NCBI GenBank assembly: GCA_937873715.1
Contig: CALMYJ010000026.1
Span: forward strand, 1 to 64,000
DNA length: 64,000 bases
Direction of reading: 5' to 3'
Origin: an uncultured Chitinophagaceae bacterium
GTDB lineage: Bacteria; Bacteroidota; Bacteroidia; Chitinophagales; Chitinophagaceae
In this document: piece after piece, positions 25,919-34,162 of the stretch
Numbering within the stretch: the stretch's first letter is position 1
How the letters are laid out: every line of letters begins with the position of its first letter
Program-made: the position numbers and the translations under genes
The notes under the pieces: model-generated
Told to the model about the DNA's origin: nothing
Seen by the model: only the letters and a program-made list of their open reading frames with translations
The model's database searches: none

Positions 25919-26941
25919 TCAATAAGTAAAATAAATTTGCGTAGCGCCGTAACCGTAAGCAGGCTCGTATTGGTTTACAAATGATTTTACCTCCTTCCTG
26001 GTGCGGAGTATATCATGTATTTCATCCCTCAGCTTACCGGTACCTACCCCATGTATAATAGTGAGCGAAGGCTGATAGTGTGCAATAGCCAGTTCGTAAA
26101 ATTTTTCAAACTCTTTTAGTTGCATACTCAATATTTCAAAGTTGCCCATGTGCTTCCAGCTATCGGTAAGTTTATCAATATGCAGGTCAACAACCGAGCG
26201 GTAGGGTGGTAGGTTTTCCCGTATTTTCCTGGCATCATACACCCGGTAGCCGGCATTGCCGAGCCGGCCAAGGTCAATTTTTTCTTCTTCCACTTTATCC
26301 GGGTACGCATCAAATAACAGGTAAGAAAATGAGGGCTCGTTTTTTAGTTGTGTTTCCTCAATCTTTTTAAAAAGTTGTTTGCCCTTTAGTTTAAGTGCTG
26401 TTTCAAAAAAAGGCGCTTTATTTTTTTCGGGTACTGCCAGTTCAAATTCAAGATGAAAGCGGGGATTATCGCTCAGGTATTCAAAGGGTACATCATGCAG
26501 GTAAAAATCATGCAGGGGAGCAATACTGTTTTTCAATTCAAAAATACTTTCCCCACCGGTGTACAGGTTGTACGTAAATTTATATGCCAGCTTCGTTTCA
26601 TTAATAAGGTGGATTTTAAATTTTTCCACTACGTCATCATCAAAAATGTCTTTATCAAATACCGGGATAAATGTTAAAAAAACGCCGTTGACAGTTTGTG
26701 TTTTAGGAAATTGTTTTTCAGGTTTTATATTGTCGATAAATATCTTTTTTTTATCCGCCTTCCTCTTTTCGGTAAACATTTTGAAATAAGGAAAATCCAA
26801 CTGGTCGGTATATGCCGGGAAACGTACACCCTTTACCTCTATCATCACCATTTTTTCGTTGATGATTTCAAGTACTTTTCCTTCCTCATTGGTAAGCTGC
26901 ACTACAATGGTATCGCCGGGTTCAAATTTCATCTTATACAT
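25919..26941 (-). CDS. DUF2027/Smr domain protein (MutS2-like C-terminal domain)
   Basis: 340 residues. The N-terminal KOW-like segment (FEPGDTIVVQLTNEEGKVLEI) and the middle DUF2027 beta region (VNGVFLTFIPVFDKDIFDDD) are typical of Bacteroidota proteins. The C-terminal Smr domain is clear: VVDLHIDKLTD, LTIIHGVGTGKLRDEIHDIL and AYGYGATQIYF. Smr domains are nicking nucleases or RNA-binding modules, so a nucleic acid role is likely. A -7-like TAACTTTG lies at 26961-26954 on the minus strand. Confidence 0.88.
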   Translation of the reverse strand: MYKMKFEPGDTIVVQLTNEEGKVLEIINEKMVMIEVKGVRFPAYTDQLDFPYFKMFTEKRKADKKKIFIDNIKPEKQFPKTQTVNGVFLTFIPVFDKDIFDDDVVEKFKIHLINETKLAYKFTYNLYTGGESIFELKNSIAPLHDFYLHDVPFEYLSDNPRFHLEFELAVPEKNKAPFFETALKLKGKQLFKKIEETQLKNEPSFSYLLFDAYPDKVEEEKIDLGRLGNAGYRVYDARKIRENLPPYRSVVDLHIDKLTDSWKHMGNFEILSMQLKEFEKFYELAIAHYQPSLTIIHGVGTGKLRDEIHDILRTRKEVKSFVNQYEPAYGYGATQIYFTY

Positions 26942-27037
26942 TTAAAGCAGTGGCAAAGTTAATGTGGTATTTGCCAAAATCATTTTCCGGCGGCGGTATT
27001 ACAGCCTTATCTTTGAAATGAACAAAATAAAAGCTGT

Positions 27038-28561
27038 ATGAAATTTCTTGCTGCATTGCAGGTTCAGGCAAAAAATAAAGGCGTAAGCACCGGTACAAAA
27101 TGGTTGACTTCAAAAGGCAGTTGGGTCAACAGTTTTTCGCCTGTTGATGGCCGGTTGATTGGGGCGGTGCGTACTGCAGACAAAAATACTTACGATACGG
27201 TAGTGGACACTGCTGCAAAAGCATTTGCCGAATGGCGCATGTGGCCTGCACCCAGGCGTGGCGAAGTAGTGCGACAGGTAGGAGAAGCATTACGCCTCAA
27301 CAAACAGGCACTGGGTACACTTGTAAGTTACGAAATGGGCAAAAGCCTGCAGGAAGGGCTGGGCGAAGTGCAGGAGATGATTGATATCTGCGATTTTGCA
27401 GTAGGCCTCAGCCGCCAGTTGCACGGGCTTACCATGCACAGCGAAAGACCCGGGCATCGTATGTACGAGCAATACCATCCGCTGGGTGTGGTGGCTGTCA
27501 TCAGCGCTTTTAACTTCCCGGTGGCTGTTTGGAGCTGGAATGCTATGCTGGCATGGGTTTGCGGCAATGTATGCGTTTGGAAACCCAGCGAAAAAACACC
27601 CTTATGCGCTGTAGCCTGCCAGCAAATCGTAGCAAAGGTATTTAAGCAAAATAATGTTCCCGAAGGGGTAAGCGGTTTAATTATTGGTGGCAGTGAGCCG
27701 GGTGTGTGGATGAGCCAGGATGCCAGGATTCCTTTAGTGAGCGCCACCGGCAGCACCCGTATGGGTAAGGCTGTGGCAGCAGCCGTGGCAGCAAGGCTGG
27801 GTAAAACATTACTGGAACTTGGTGGCAATAATGCCATCATTATTACACCCGATGCCGACTTGAATATTGCCATTACCGCAGCCGTGTTTGGTGCTGCAGG
27901 TACGGCCGGGCAACGCTGCACCACTACCAGGCGGTTGATTATTCATGAAAAAATTTACAACAGGTTCAAAGAAAAATTAGTACATGCCTATAGCCAGTTG
28001 AAAATCGGTAATCCACTAGATGAAAAAAATCATGTAGGACCTTTGATTGATGCAGTAGCGGTACAGCAATACCTTGATGCCATTGCCCAGTGCAAGCAGG
28101 AAGGGGGAAAATTTATTGTGGAAGGTGCTGTACTTAAAGGCAAAGGCTACGAAAGTGGTTGCTATGTACGGCCCTGTATTGCTGAAGCAAAAAACAGTTT
28201 TGCGATAGTACAGCACGAAACCTTTGCACCCATTTTGTACATCATGAAGTATAAAACACTGGATGAGGCAATTGCCCTGCAAAATGGCGTACCACAAGGG
28301 CTGAGTTCATCAATAATAACCAACAATCTCCGGGAGGCAGAGCAGTTTTTGTCGCACGGCGGCAGCGATTGCGGTATTGCCAACGTGAACATAGGTACCA
28401 GCGGTGCCGAAATTGGTGGGGCATTTGGCGGCGAAAAAGAAACCGGCGGCGGCAGGGAAAGTGGCAGCGATGCCTGGAAAGTGTACATGCGTCGTCAGAC
28501 CAATACCATTAATTACAGTACTAAACTGCCCCTGGCACAGGGCATACGTTTTGATTTGTAG
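27038..28561 (+). CDS. Aldehyde dehydrogenase, ALDH7 (aminoadipate-semialdehyde dehydrogenase-like)
   Basis: 507 residues. NAD-dependent aldehyde oxidation. The general base Glu is in LLELGGNNAII, the nucleophile Cys in TAGQRCTTTRRL, and VISAFNFPVAVWSWN marks the ALDH core. GGAFGGEKETGGGRESGSDAWKVYMRRQTNT near the end is typical of the ALDH7A1/antiquitin group, which acts in lysine catabolism. A -7-like TATCTTTG (27008-27015) lies 22 bp upstream of the start. The assignment to lysine degradation is by family only; no other lysine genes are close. Confidence 0.93.
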   Translation: MKFLAALQVQAKNKGVSTGTKWLTSKGSWVNSFSPVDGRLIGAVRTADKNTYDTVVDTAAKAFAEWRMWPAPRRGEVVRQVGEALRLNKQALGTLVSYEMGKSLQEGLGEVQEMIDICDFAVGLSRQLHGLTMHSERPGHRMYEQYHPLGVVAVISAFNFPVAVWSWNAMLAWVCGNVCVWKPSEKTPLCAVACQQIVAKVFKQNNVPEGVSGLIIGGSEPGVWMSQDARIPLVSATGSTRMGKAVAAAVAARLGKTLLELGGNNAIIITPDADLNIAITAAVFGAAGTAGQRCTTTRRLIIHEKIYNRFKEKLVHAYSQLKIGNPLDEKNHVGPLIDAVAVQQYLDAIAQCKQEGGKFIVEGAVLKGKGYESGCYVRPCIAEAKNSFAIVQHETFAPILYIMKYKTLDEAIALQNGVPQGLSSSIITNNLREAEQFLSHGGSDCGIANVNIGTSGAEIGGAFGGEKETGGGRESGSDAWKVYMRRQTNTINYSTKLPLAQGIRFDL

Positions 28562-28568
28562 TATTTAA

Positions 28569-28733
28569 AAAAAATTACAGGGCTACCTGAAGAAGGATTA
28601 TAAAATAGATGGGTTAAAAGTATCCGGAGAACAACAGGTTTATTGTAGAAGTTACCTGCCTAAAGGTATTTACAATGCCACCGTAACCAACCCTTCGGGT
28701 AAACGAAAAACATTCAGGCTGCTGGCAGCGTAA
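28569..28733 (+). pseudogene. Fragment resembling a T9SS C-terminal sorting domain
   Basis: An open frame of about 54 codons without a start codon (TAA at 28566-28568 closes it upstream). It ends YCRSYLPKGIYNATVTNP followed by SGKRKTFRLLAA. The LPKGIY-(x)-V-(x)-K-FRLL pattern is that of a type A T9SS sorting domain. It probably is the decayed 3' end of a secreted-protein gene. The match is short, hence the low confidence. Confidence 0.4.
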
Positions 28734-28741
28734 GTATAGTG

Positions 28742-29221
28742 TCAGCCAGCCATTAAATCATCCCAGTTTATGGCTTCGCTAACCATTTGCAGCTTACCCT
28801 GCTCATCAACGGGCCATTGCTCTTTTGGTTTATCCCAATATAATTCCACACCATTGCCATCGGGGTCGTTTAAATAAATGGCCAGCGATACGCCATGATC
28901 GGCAGCGCCGGTAAGTGGATATTTATGTTCTGCCAGTCGGCGTACAATAGTCACCAGGTCTTTTTTTTCGGGGTACACAATTGCGGTATGGTACAAGCCA
29001 ACGCCGTTAACCGGCGCCGGGCCTGCGCCCTTACTATGCCAGGTATTTAACCCAATATGATGGTGGTAGCCGCCAGCGCTGATAAATACAGCACTGTTGC
29101 CATAATACTGCATTACCGCAAAGCCCAGTATATCCCGGTAAAACTGCAATGCCCTTTCGATATCTGATACTTTAAGATGTACATGACCAATACGGGCACC
29201 GGCCGGAATAGTGTATGTCAT
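28742..29221 (-). CDS. VOC family dioxygenase-like protein (CatE/glyoxalase type)
   Basis: 159 residues. GHVHLKVSDIERALQFYRDILGF holds the first metal His, GVGLYHTAIVYP the second, and DPDGNGVELYWDKP the Glu. All three ligands of an extradiol-dioxygenase-like site are present, unlike the other VOC protein in this window. The C-terminal WDKPKEQWPVDEQGKL is typical of CatE-like proteins. The substrate is unknown. Confidence 0.88.
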   Translation of the reverse strand: MTYTIPAGARIGHVHLKVSDIERALQFYRDILGFAVMQYYGNSAVFISAGGYHHHIGLNTWHSKGAGPAPVNGVGLYHTAIVYPEKKDLVTIVRRLAEHKYPLTGAADHGVSLAIYLNDPDGNGVELYWDKPKEQWPVDEQGKLQMVSEAINWDDLMAG

Positions 29222-29415
29222 TATTTTTATTTTACTTTGTACTCAAATTTACAGCTATCCGCACAGCATTGAACATACAGCATTTCCTCAGCAGCAATCT
29301 CGATTTGCTGAACCACTAACTTTTTGTAGTGCTAACCCTGCCTAACCAGTGCAGGGCAATTCGCAGTTTTCTTTACCGAAATAGTTTTTTCATTTTCTCT
29401 TTTAAAAGATATTTT

Positions 29416-30651
29416 ATGCACTCAACTATAGCTTTAAGCAACAATACACAGCAGTACATTAACCTTGAAGAAAAATACGGTGCTCACAATTATCATCCCA
29501 TACCTGTTGTGCTCAGCAGGGGAGAAGGAGTATATGTGTGGGATGTGGATGGTAAACGATATTACGATTTCCTCAGTGGCTACTCTGCCGTAAACCAGGG
29601 GCATTGTCATCCCAAAATTGTGGCAGCATTAACAGCGCAGGCGCAGCAGCTTACCCTTACCAGCCGGGCTTTTTACAGCAACCTGCTGGGTGAGTATGAA
29701 AAATTTATGCACCAGTATTTTGGCTACGATAAAGTATTGCCCATGAATACAGGTGTGGAAGCTGTGGAAACAGCGCTTAAGCTTGCCCGTAAGTGGGGCT
29801 ACGAAGTAAAGGGCGTGTCCGAAGATAATGCTGTGATTGTAGTTTGCGAAAGCAATTTCCACGGCCGTACCACCGGTGTGGTGGCATTTAGCAGCGACCC
29901 CTCTGCCAAAAATAATTTCGGGCCATTTACACCGGGCTATGTGGCTATACCCTACAACGATTTGGTATCGCTGGAAAAAGTATTGCAGGATAAAAACGTA
30001 GTGGGCTTTATGTTTGAACCCATACAGGGCGAAGCAGGTGTGGTGGTGCCCGATGAAGGCTATTACACCGGCATACGCCAACTGTGTACGGAGTATAATG
30101 TGCTCATGATTGCCGACGAAATACAAACCGGTCTGGCCCGTACCGGTACCCTGCTGGCCTGCGATTACGAAAAAGTGCGGCCCGATATACTGATATTGGG
30201 TAAGGCATTAAGCGGCGGTATTTTACCGGTAAGTGCGGTGCTGGCAGACGACAGCATTATGCTTACCATCAAGCCTGGTGAGCATGGCAGTACCTATGGT
30301 GGCAATCCGCTGGCCTGTGCGGTGGCTATGGCAGCCTTAACCGTATTGAAAGAAGAAAAGTTAGCAGAAAATGCGGCACAAATGGGTGAACTATTACGCA
30401 GCGAATTAAAAAATTTGAATTCAGCTTTTATTGAAACGGTGAGGGGCAGGGGTTTGCTCAATGCTATTGTAATTAAACACAGTAACCCCGAAGCAGCATG
30501 GGAACTTTGCCTGGCGTTGAAAGAAAACGGGCTGCTGGCTAAGCCAACACATGGTGATAAAATTCGCTTTGCACCACCATTGCTTATCAATAAAGAACAG
30601 GTACTGGAATGTGTGGCTATTATTGAAAAAAGCCTGCAGGTGCTTGCATAG
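29416..30651 (+). CDS. rocD: Ornithine-oxo-acid aminotransferase
   Basis: 411 residues from ATG 29416. A PLP class-III aminotransferase converting ornithine to glutamate semialdehyde. [20 protein letters not shown] at the N-terminus is specific to ornithine aminotransferase. [51 protein letters not shown] and [15 protein letters not shown] with the Schiff-base Lys are all present. A GTG at 29329 is in frame, but the added residues are not family-like. Confidence 0.95.
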   Translation: MHSTIALSNNTQQYINLEEKYGAHNYHPIPVVLSRGEGVYVWDVDGKRYYDFLSGYSAVNQGHCHPKIVAALTAQAQQLTLTSRAFYSNLLGEYEKFMHQYFGYDKVLPMNTGVEAVETALKLARKWGYEVKGVSEDNAVIVVCESNFHGRTTGVVAFSSDPSAKNNFGPFTPGYVAIPYNDLVSLEKVLQDKNVVGFMFEPIQGEAGVVVPDEGYYTGIRQLCTEYNVLMIADEIQTGLARTGTLLACDYEKVRPDILILGKALSGGILPVSAVLADDSIMLTIKPGEHGSTYGGNPLACAVAMAALTVLKEEKLAENAAQMGELLRSELKNLNSAFIETVRGRGLLNAIVIKHSNPEAAWELCLALKENGLLAKPTHGDKIRFAPPLLINKEQVLECVAIIEKSLQVLA

Positions 30652-30656
30652 AGGTA

Positions 30657-31244
30657 TTAGATTGTTGTTTTACAAAAAATCACAAATAATTCGCTGCCCT
30701 GCCTCGGTGGTATAGAATTGTAGCAGGGCGATAAGGTGCGGATGTTAAACAGTGGGCTAAATAAATGCCTGTACTCAGTTTCGCTGCCGCCAAATGGTGG
30801 TCCGCCTTCAAACTGCCGGTTGAACAACAGACCTGCTATTACGCCGCCTGGCTTTAGCAGCCGGTACATTTGCCGGGCATAGGCCTGGCGCAGTGCAGGG
30901 TGTAGTGCACAAAAAAAAGTTTGCTCCACAATTAAATCATACTGCCCGCTGTGTTCAAAAAAATCGGCACAGATAATTTTTATGGCAGCATTGCCGGCAA
31001 AGTTTTGCTGCAGTTTTTCGCAAAGCACAGCCGAAATATCGATTAAAGTGATATTGGTAAAGCCCAGTTGTAAAAGATAGGCTGCCTCATAACTGTTGCC
31101 ACAGCCGGGTATAAGGATAGCAGCGTTTTTATTGGTAAGTCCGTCGAAATATTTTTGCAGCGGCGGGGTAATTTGCCCGGTATCCCAACCGGTGTTACCG
31201 GTGCTGTACCTGTTGCTCCAGTATTGGTTGTTCAATTTCATCAT
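30657..31244 (-). CDS. SAM-dependent methyltransferase, TPMT-like
   Basis: 195 residues from ATG 31244. The N-terminus YWSNRYSTGNTGWDTGQITPP is typical of the thiopurine methyltransferase-like class. The SAM site is ILIPGCGNSYEAAYL, followed by ITLIDIS and QTFFCALHP. The start overlaps the stop of the CDF transporter (ATGA), showing translational coupling. The substrate is not predictable; family members methylate thiols, selenite or halides. Confidence 0.88.
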   Translation of the reverse strand: MMKLNNQYWSNRYSTGNTGWDTGQITPPLQKYFDGLTNKNAAILIPGCGNSYEAAYLLQLGFTNITLIDISAVLCEKLQQNFAGNAAIKIICADFFEHSGQYDLIVEQTFFCALHPALRQAYARQMYRLLKPGGVIAGLLFNRQFEGGPPFGGSETEYRHLFSPLFNIRTLSPCYNSIPPRQGSELFVIFCKTTI

Positions 31245-32224
31245 AATTGATGCTTGAGGTTGCTGGCAATATTTTCCATAGTCCATTCCACTTTTTTGGC
31301 AAAGGGATGTTTACGTTCCGCACAATGTTGTTTGCTGCAGATGGCACAGCTAAAATCGAGGCAGCCATCGGAGTGTACAAAAAGCTCCAGCGTTTCGCCA
31401 AACTCATTTTTTACCAATGCCGATAAAGCATCAATTTCCCGGTGTGCCTCATGCACATTCAGGTACCAGGGTACAGTGAGGTGGCAATCGAGATGCAGGG
31501 TGCCGCCGTATTTGATGATACGCAGGTTATGCAGGTCAACCCAGTTTTCGCGGCGGTTACTGTTGAGCACCTGTACCATTTTATCAATTAAGGCAGCATC
31601 TGCCTCATCCATAATGCCCGATACCGAACTGCGAACAATTTTAAAACCGGTAAATAAAATAAAGCCGGCAAAAATTATGGCAATGGTACCATCAATCCAC
31701 CACCAGCCGGTAAAGCGAAGCAACAGCAGCCCTGCAATAATACCGGCTGTAGACCATGTGTCGGTTTGCAAATGTTTGCCACTTGAGATAAGTGCAGGCG
31801 ATTGATTTTTATTGCCGGTGCGGATGCATACTGCACCGAGTATATAATTTACAACGGCCGTTGCGCCAACCAGTATGATACCAAAATCAAGTTGTTCAAC
31901 AGGCTGTGGGGATATAAAATTTTTTACCGCTTTATAAATGATGATAACACCTGCCACGCTAATGAGTGTACCTTCTACCAGTGCTGAAATAAATTCAGCT
32001 TTACCATGCCCGTAGGGATGGTCTTTATCCTTTGGCTTGGCACTTACGTAAAGGCTGTAGGTGCCGATTAAAGCAGCGGCCACATTAACAGTGCTTTCCA
32101 GTGCATCGGTAAGTATCGCTACCGACCGGGTAAGGTACCAGGCGATAGCTTTTACAATAAACAGCACAATACCAATGATGGTAACTGTTTGCTGTAAACG
32201 AAGATTTTGAGTTGCTTTTGTCAA
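31241..32224 (-). CDS. Cation diffusion facilitator family transporter
   Basis: About 327 residues. Membrane efflux of Zn2+ or similar ions. Six transmembrane helices. The metal site is visible as VAILTDALESTVN in helix 2 and DHPYGHGKAEF in the following loop; the helix-5 site is TDTWSTAGI. The cytoplasmic domain ends in a Cys/His-rich tail (HSDGCLDFSCAICSKQHCAERKHPF) that may sense metal. There is no in-frame ATG near the start. TTG 32224 gives TKATQNLRLQQTV, close to family starts; TTG 32266 is the alternative. Coupled to the methyltransferase downstream. Confidence 0.88.
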   Translation of the reverse strand: MTKATQNLRLQQTVTIIGIVLFIVKAIAWYLTRSVAILTDALESTVNVAAALIGTYSLYVSAKPKDKDHPYGHGKAEFISALVEGTLISVAGVIIIYKAVKNFISPQPVEQLDFGIILVGATAVVNYILGAVCIRTGNKNQSPALISSGKHLQTDTWSTAGIIAGLLLLRFTGWWWIDGTIAIIFAGFILFTGFKIVRSSVSGIMDEADAALIDKMVQVLNSNRRENWVDLHNLRIIKYGGTLHLDCHLTVPWYLNVHEAHREIDALSALVKNEFGETLELFVHSDGCLDFSCAICSKQHCAERKHPFAKKVEWTMENIASNLKHQL

Positions 32225-32393
32225 AAAAAATAAGCTGGTGATTGATAGTACAAATATACCGGGCAATATTACAGTTTAAAGTAAACAACAGCAATACCAC
32301 TGATCAGCTTTGTTGCCTTATTTTTTGTATTGAATTTAGCGGCCGAATATTGCTGTTTTATTGCGATGAATAAATATCTTTCAGGCCTGTTTT

Positions 32394-34028
32394 ATGCTAA
32401 AGACAATACTTAAAAACGAGTTCACCATTACCATACTGGCGGCCCTGCTGTTTATTCCTTTTTTGGGGCATGTGCATTTGTTCGATTGGGACGAAATAAA
32501 CTTTGCTGAAAGTGCCCGGGAAATGATTACTACCGGCAATTATTTTGATGTGCAGATTAATTATGCCCGCTTCAGCGAAAAGCCCCCACTTTTTTTTTGG
32601 ATGCAGGCGCTTAGTATGAAACTGTTTGGCATTAATGAGTTTGCTGCCCGTTTTCCCAATGCCCTTTGCGGTATTGTTACCCTGGTACTGCTTTTCAGGA
32701 TTGGAAGAAAAATATTTGATGAACAGTTTGCCCGTATTTGGGTAATGGTGTACCTCGGTACGCTGCTCACTTTTTTTTATTTTAAATCGGGTATCATCGA
32801 CCCCTGGTTCAATCTTTTTATTTTCCTGGCTATATACCAGTTTTACAGGCTTACCAGTTGGCCTGCCAGCCGAAACAGGCATAGCCTGTGTACGGGTGTT
32901 TTTCTTGGGCTTGCCGTGCTTACCAAGGGGCCTGTGGCCGTGCTGATTGCCGCATTGTGCTATGCCGTTTTTGTAATCAGCAAAAGGTTTAAGTTTTTGA
33001 TTACCGCAAAGGAATTTGCGTTGATATTTTTAGCGGCATTGGGTGTTTGTTTTACCTGGTTTGGGGTAGACCTGCTACAGAATGGCCCCGCCTTTATTAT
33101 CGCATTTACACAAAGGCAGGTAGCTATTTTTAGCACCAGTGACGCCGGTCATGGTCAGCCGTTTTTTTATCATTGGTGGGTATTGCTGCTGGGTTGTTTT
33201 CCGGCCTCGGTGTTTTTTATCGGCGGGCAATTTAGTCCTGTTGGCAATAGGCATCAAAAGGCTTTTAAGCAGTGGATGATTATTCTTTTTTGGGTTACGC
33301 TGTTGCTGTTCTCTATTGTTAAAACCAAAATTGTTCATTACTCCTCCCTTTGCTGGTTTCCCCTTACATTTTTAGCTGCAGTATACCTGCGGCAATTGTG
33401 GACTACTGCTGCCGGCAGGCTGTATCCTGTTTTAAAAGTTTTAACTGCTGTTATTGGCGGGGTATTGGGCCTTGCTATTGCCGCACTGCCATTGGTGATG
33501 TTGCAAAAAGATAAATGGGTACACTGGGTAGATGATGTATTTGCCCGGGGCAATCTTGAAGCCAAAGTGCAATGGTACTTCACGGATGGTATTGGTGGCT
33601 TACTGGTGCTGGCAGCAGTAATTTATTTTTTAGTAAGTAAAAACATGGTTGTAAAAACAACATTGCTGTTTGCCTGTGTTACGGTTTGTTGCAGTGTAAC
33701 TATGCTTATCATTACGCCAAAAATTGAAGCCATCAGCCAAAGGGCTAATATAAAATTTTTTAAAAGCAGGCAGGGCGAAGACTGCTATGTGGAAACATGG
33801 GATTACAAAAGCTATGCACATTATTTTTATACCATGAAGCCCCCTTTTGTAAATGACAGTACAAAAACGGTGCAGTGGATGCTGCAGGGTGATATTGATA
33901 AGCCAGCCTATATCTCCGCCAAAATACAAAGCCGGCCGGTATTGGATACCATGCCAGAACTGAAATTTTTATACCAGGAAAATGGTTTTGTTTTTTACAA
34001 ACGCCTGCCTGTGCATTTCACCCAATGA
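32394..34028 (+). CDS. ArnT-like GT39 glycosyltransferase
   Basis: 544 residues. A GT-C fold with about twelve transmembrane helices. The first periplasmic loop carries HLFDWDEINFAESAREMITTGNYFDVQINYARFSEKPPLFFWM, including the acidic DE pair typical of ArnT/PMT_2 enzymes that use polyprenyl-phosphate sugars. VLTKGPVAVLI is also typical. The C-terminal soluble segment is short. The acceptor, lipid A or a protein, cannot be told. It is convergent with the T9SS cargo gene. Confidence 0.87.
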   Translation: MLKTILKNEFTITILAALLFIPFLGHVHLFDWDEINFAESAREMITTGNYFDVQINYARFSEKPPLFFWMQALSMKLFGINEFAARFPNALCGIVTLVLLFRIGRKIFDEQFARIWVMVYLGTLLTFFYFKSGIIDPWFNLFIFLAIYQFYRLTSWPASRNRHSLCTGVFLGLAVLTKGPVAVLIAALCYAVFVISKRFKFLITAKEFALIFLAALGVCFTWFGVDLLQNGPAFIIAFTQRQVAIFSTSDAGHGQPFFYHWWVLLLGCFPASVFFIGGQFSPVGNRHQKAFKQWMIILFWVTLLLFSIVKTKIVHYSSLCWFPLTFLAAVYLRQLWTTAAGRLYPVLKVLTAVIGGVLGLAIAALPLVMLQKDKWVHWVDDVFARGNLEAKVQWYFTDGIGGLLVLAAVIYFLVSKNMVVKTTLLFACVTVCCSVTMLIITPKIEAISQRANIKFFKSRQGEDCYVETWDYKSYAHYFYTMKPPFVNDSTKTVQWMLQGDIDKPAYISAKIQSRPVLDTMPELKFLYQENGFVFYKRLPVHFTQ

Positions 34029-34091
34029 TTTTGCCCATCATGTACTTATGCTACTATTTACCGAAACTGTGCTTTGGGTGATTGCTGTAAA

Positions 34092-34125
34092 CTATAAGGC
34101 ACACGGCTAACCGCATGCCTTATAG
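34092..34125. terminator. Stem between convergent genes, possible terminator
   Basis: A 10-bp inverted repeat CTATAAGGCA/TGCCTTATAG (34092-34101 with 34116-34125) between the convergent GT39 and T9SS cargo genes. There is no T tract on either strand, so a terminator role is uncertain. Confidence 0.4.
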
Positions 34126-34162
34126 CAATTGCATATGATGCAGCCAGAAATTGTGTGTGTGT

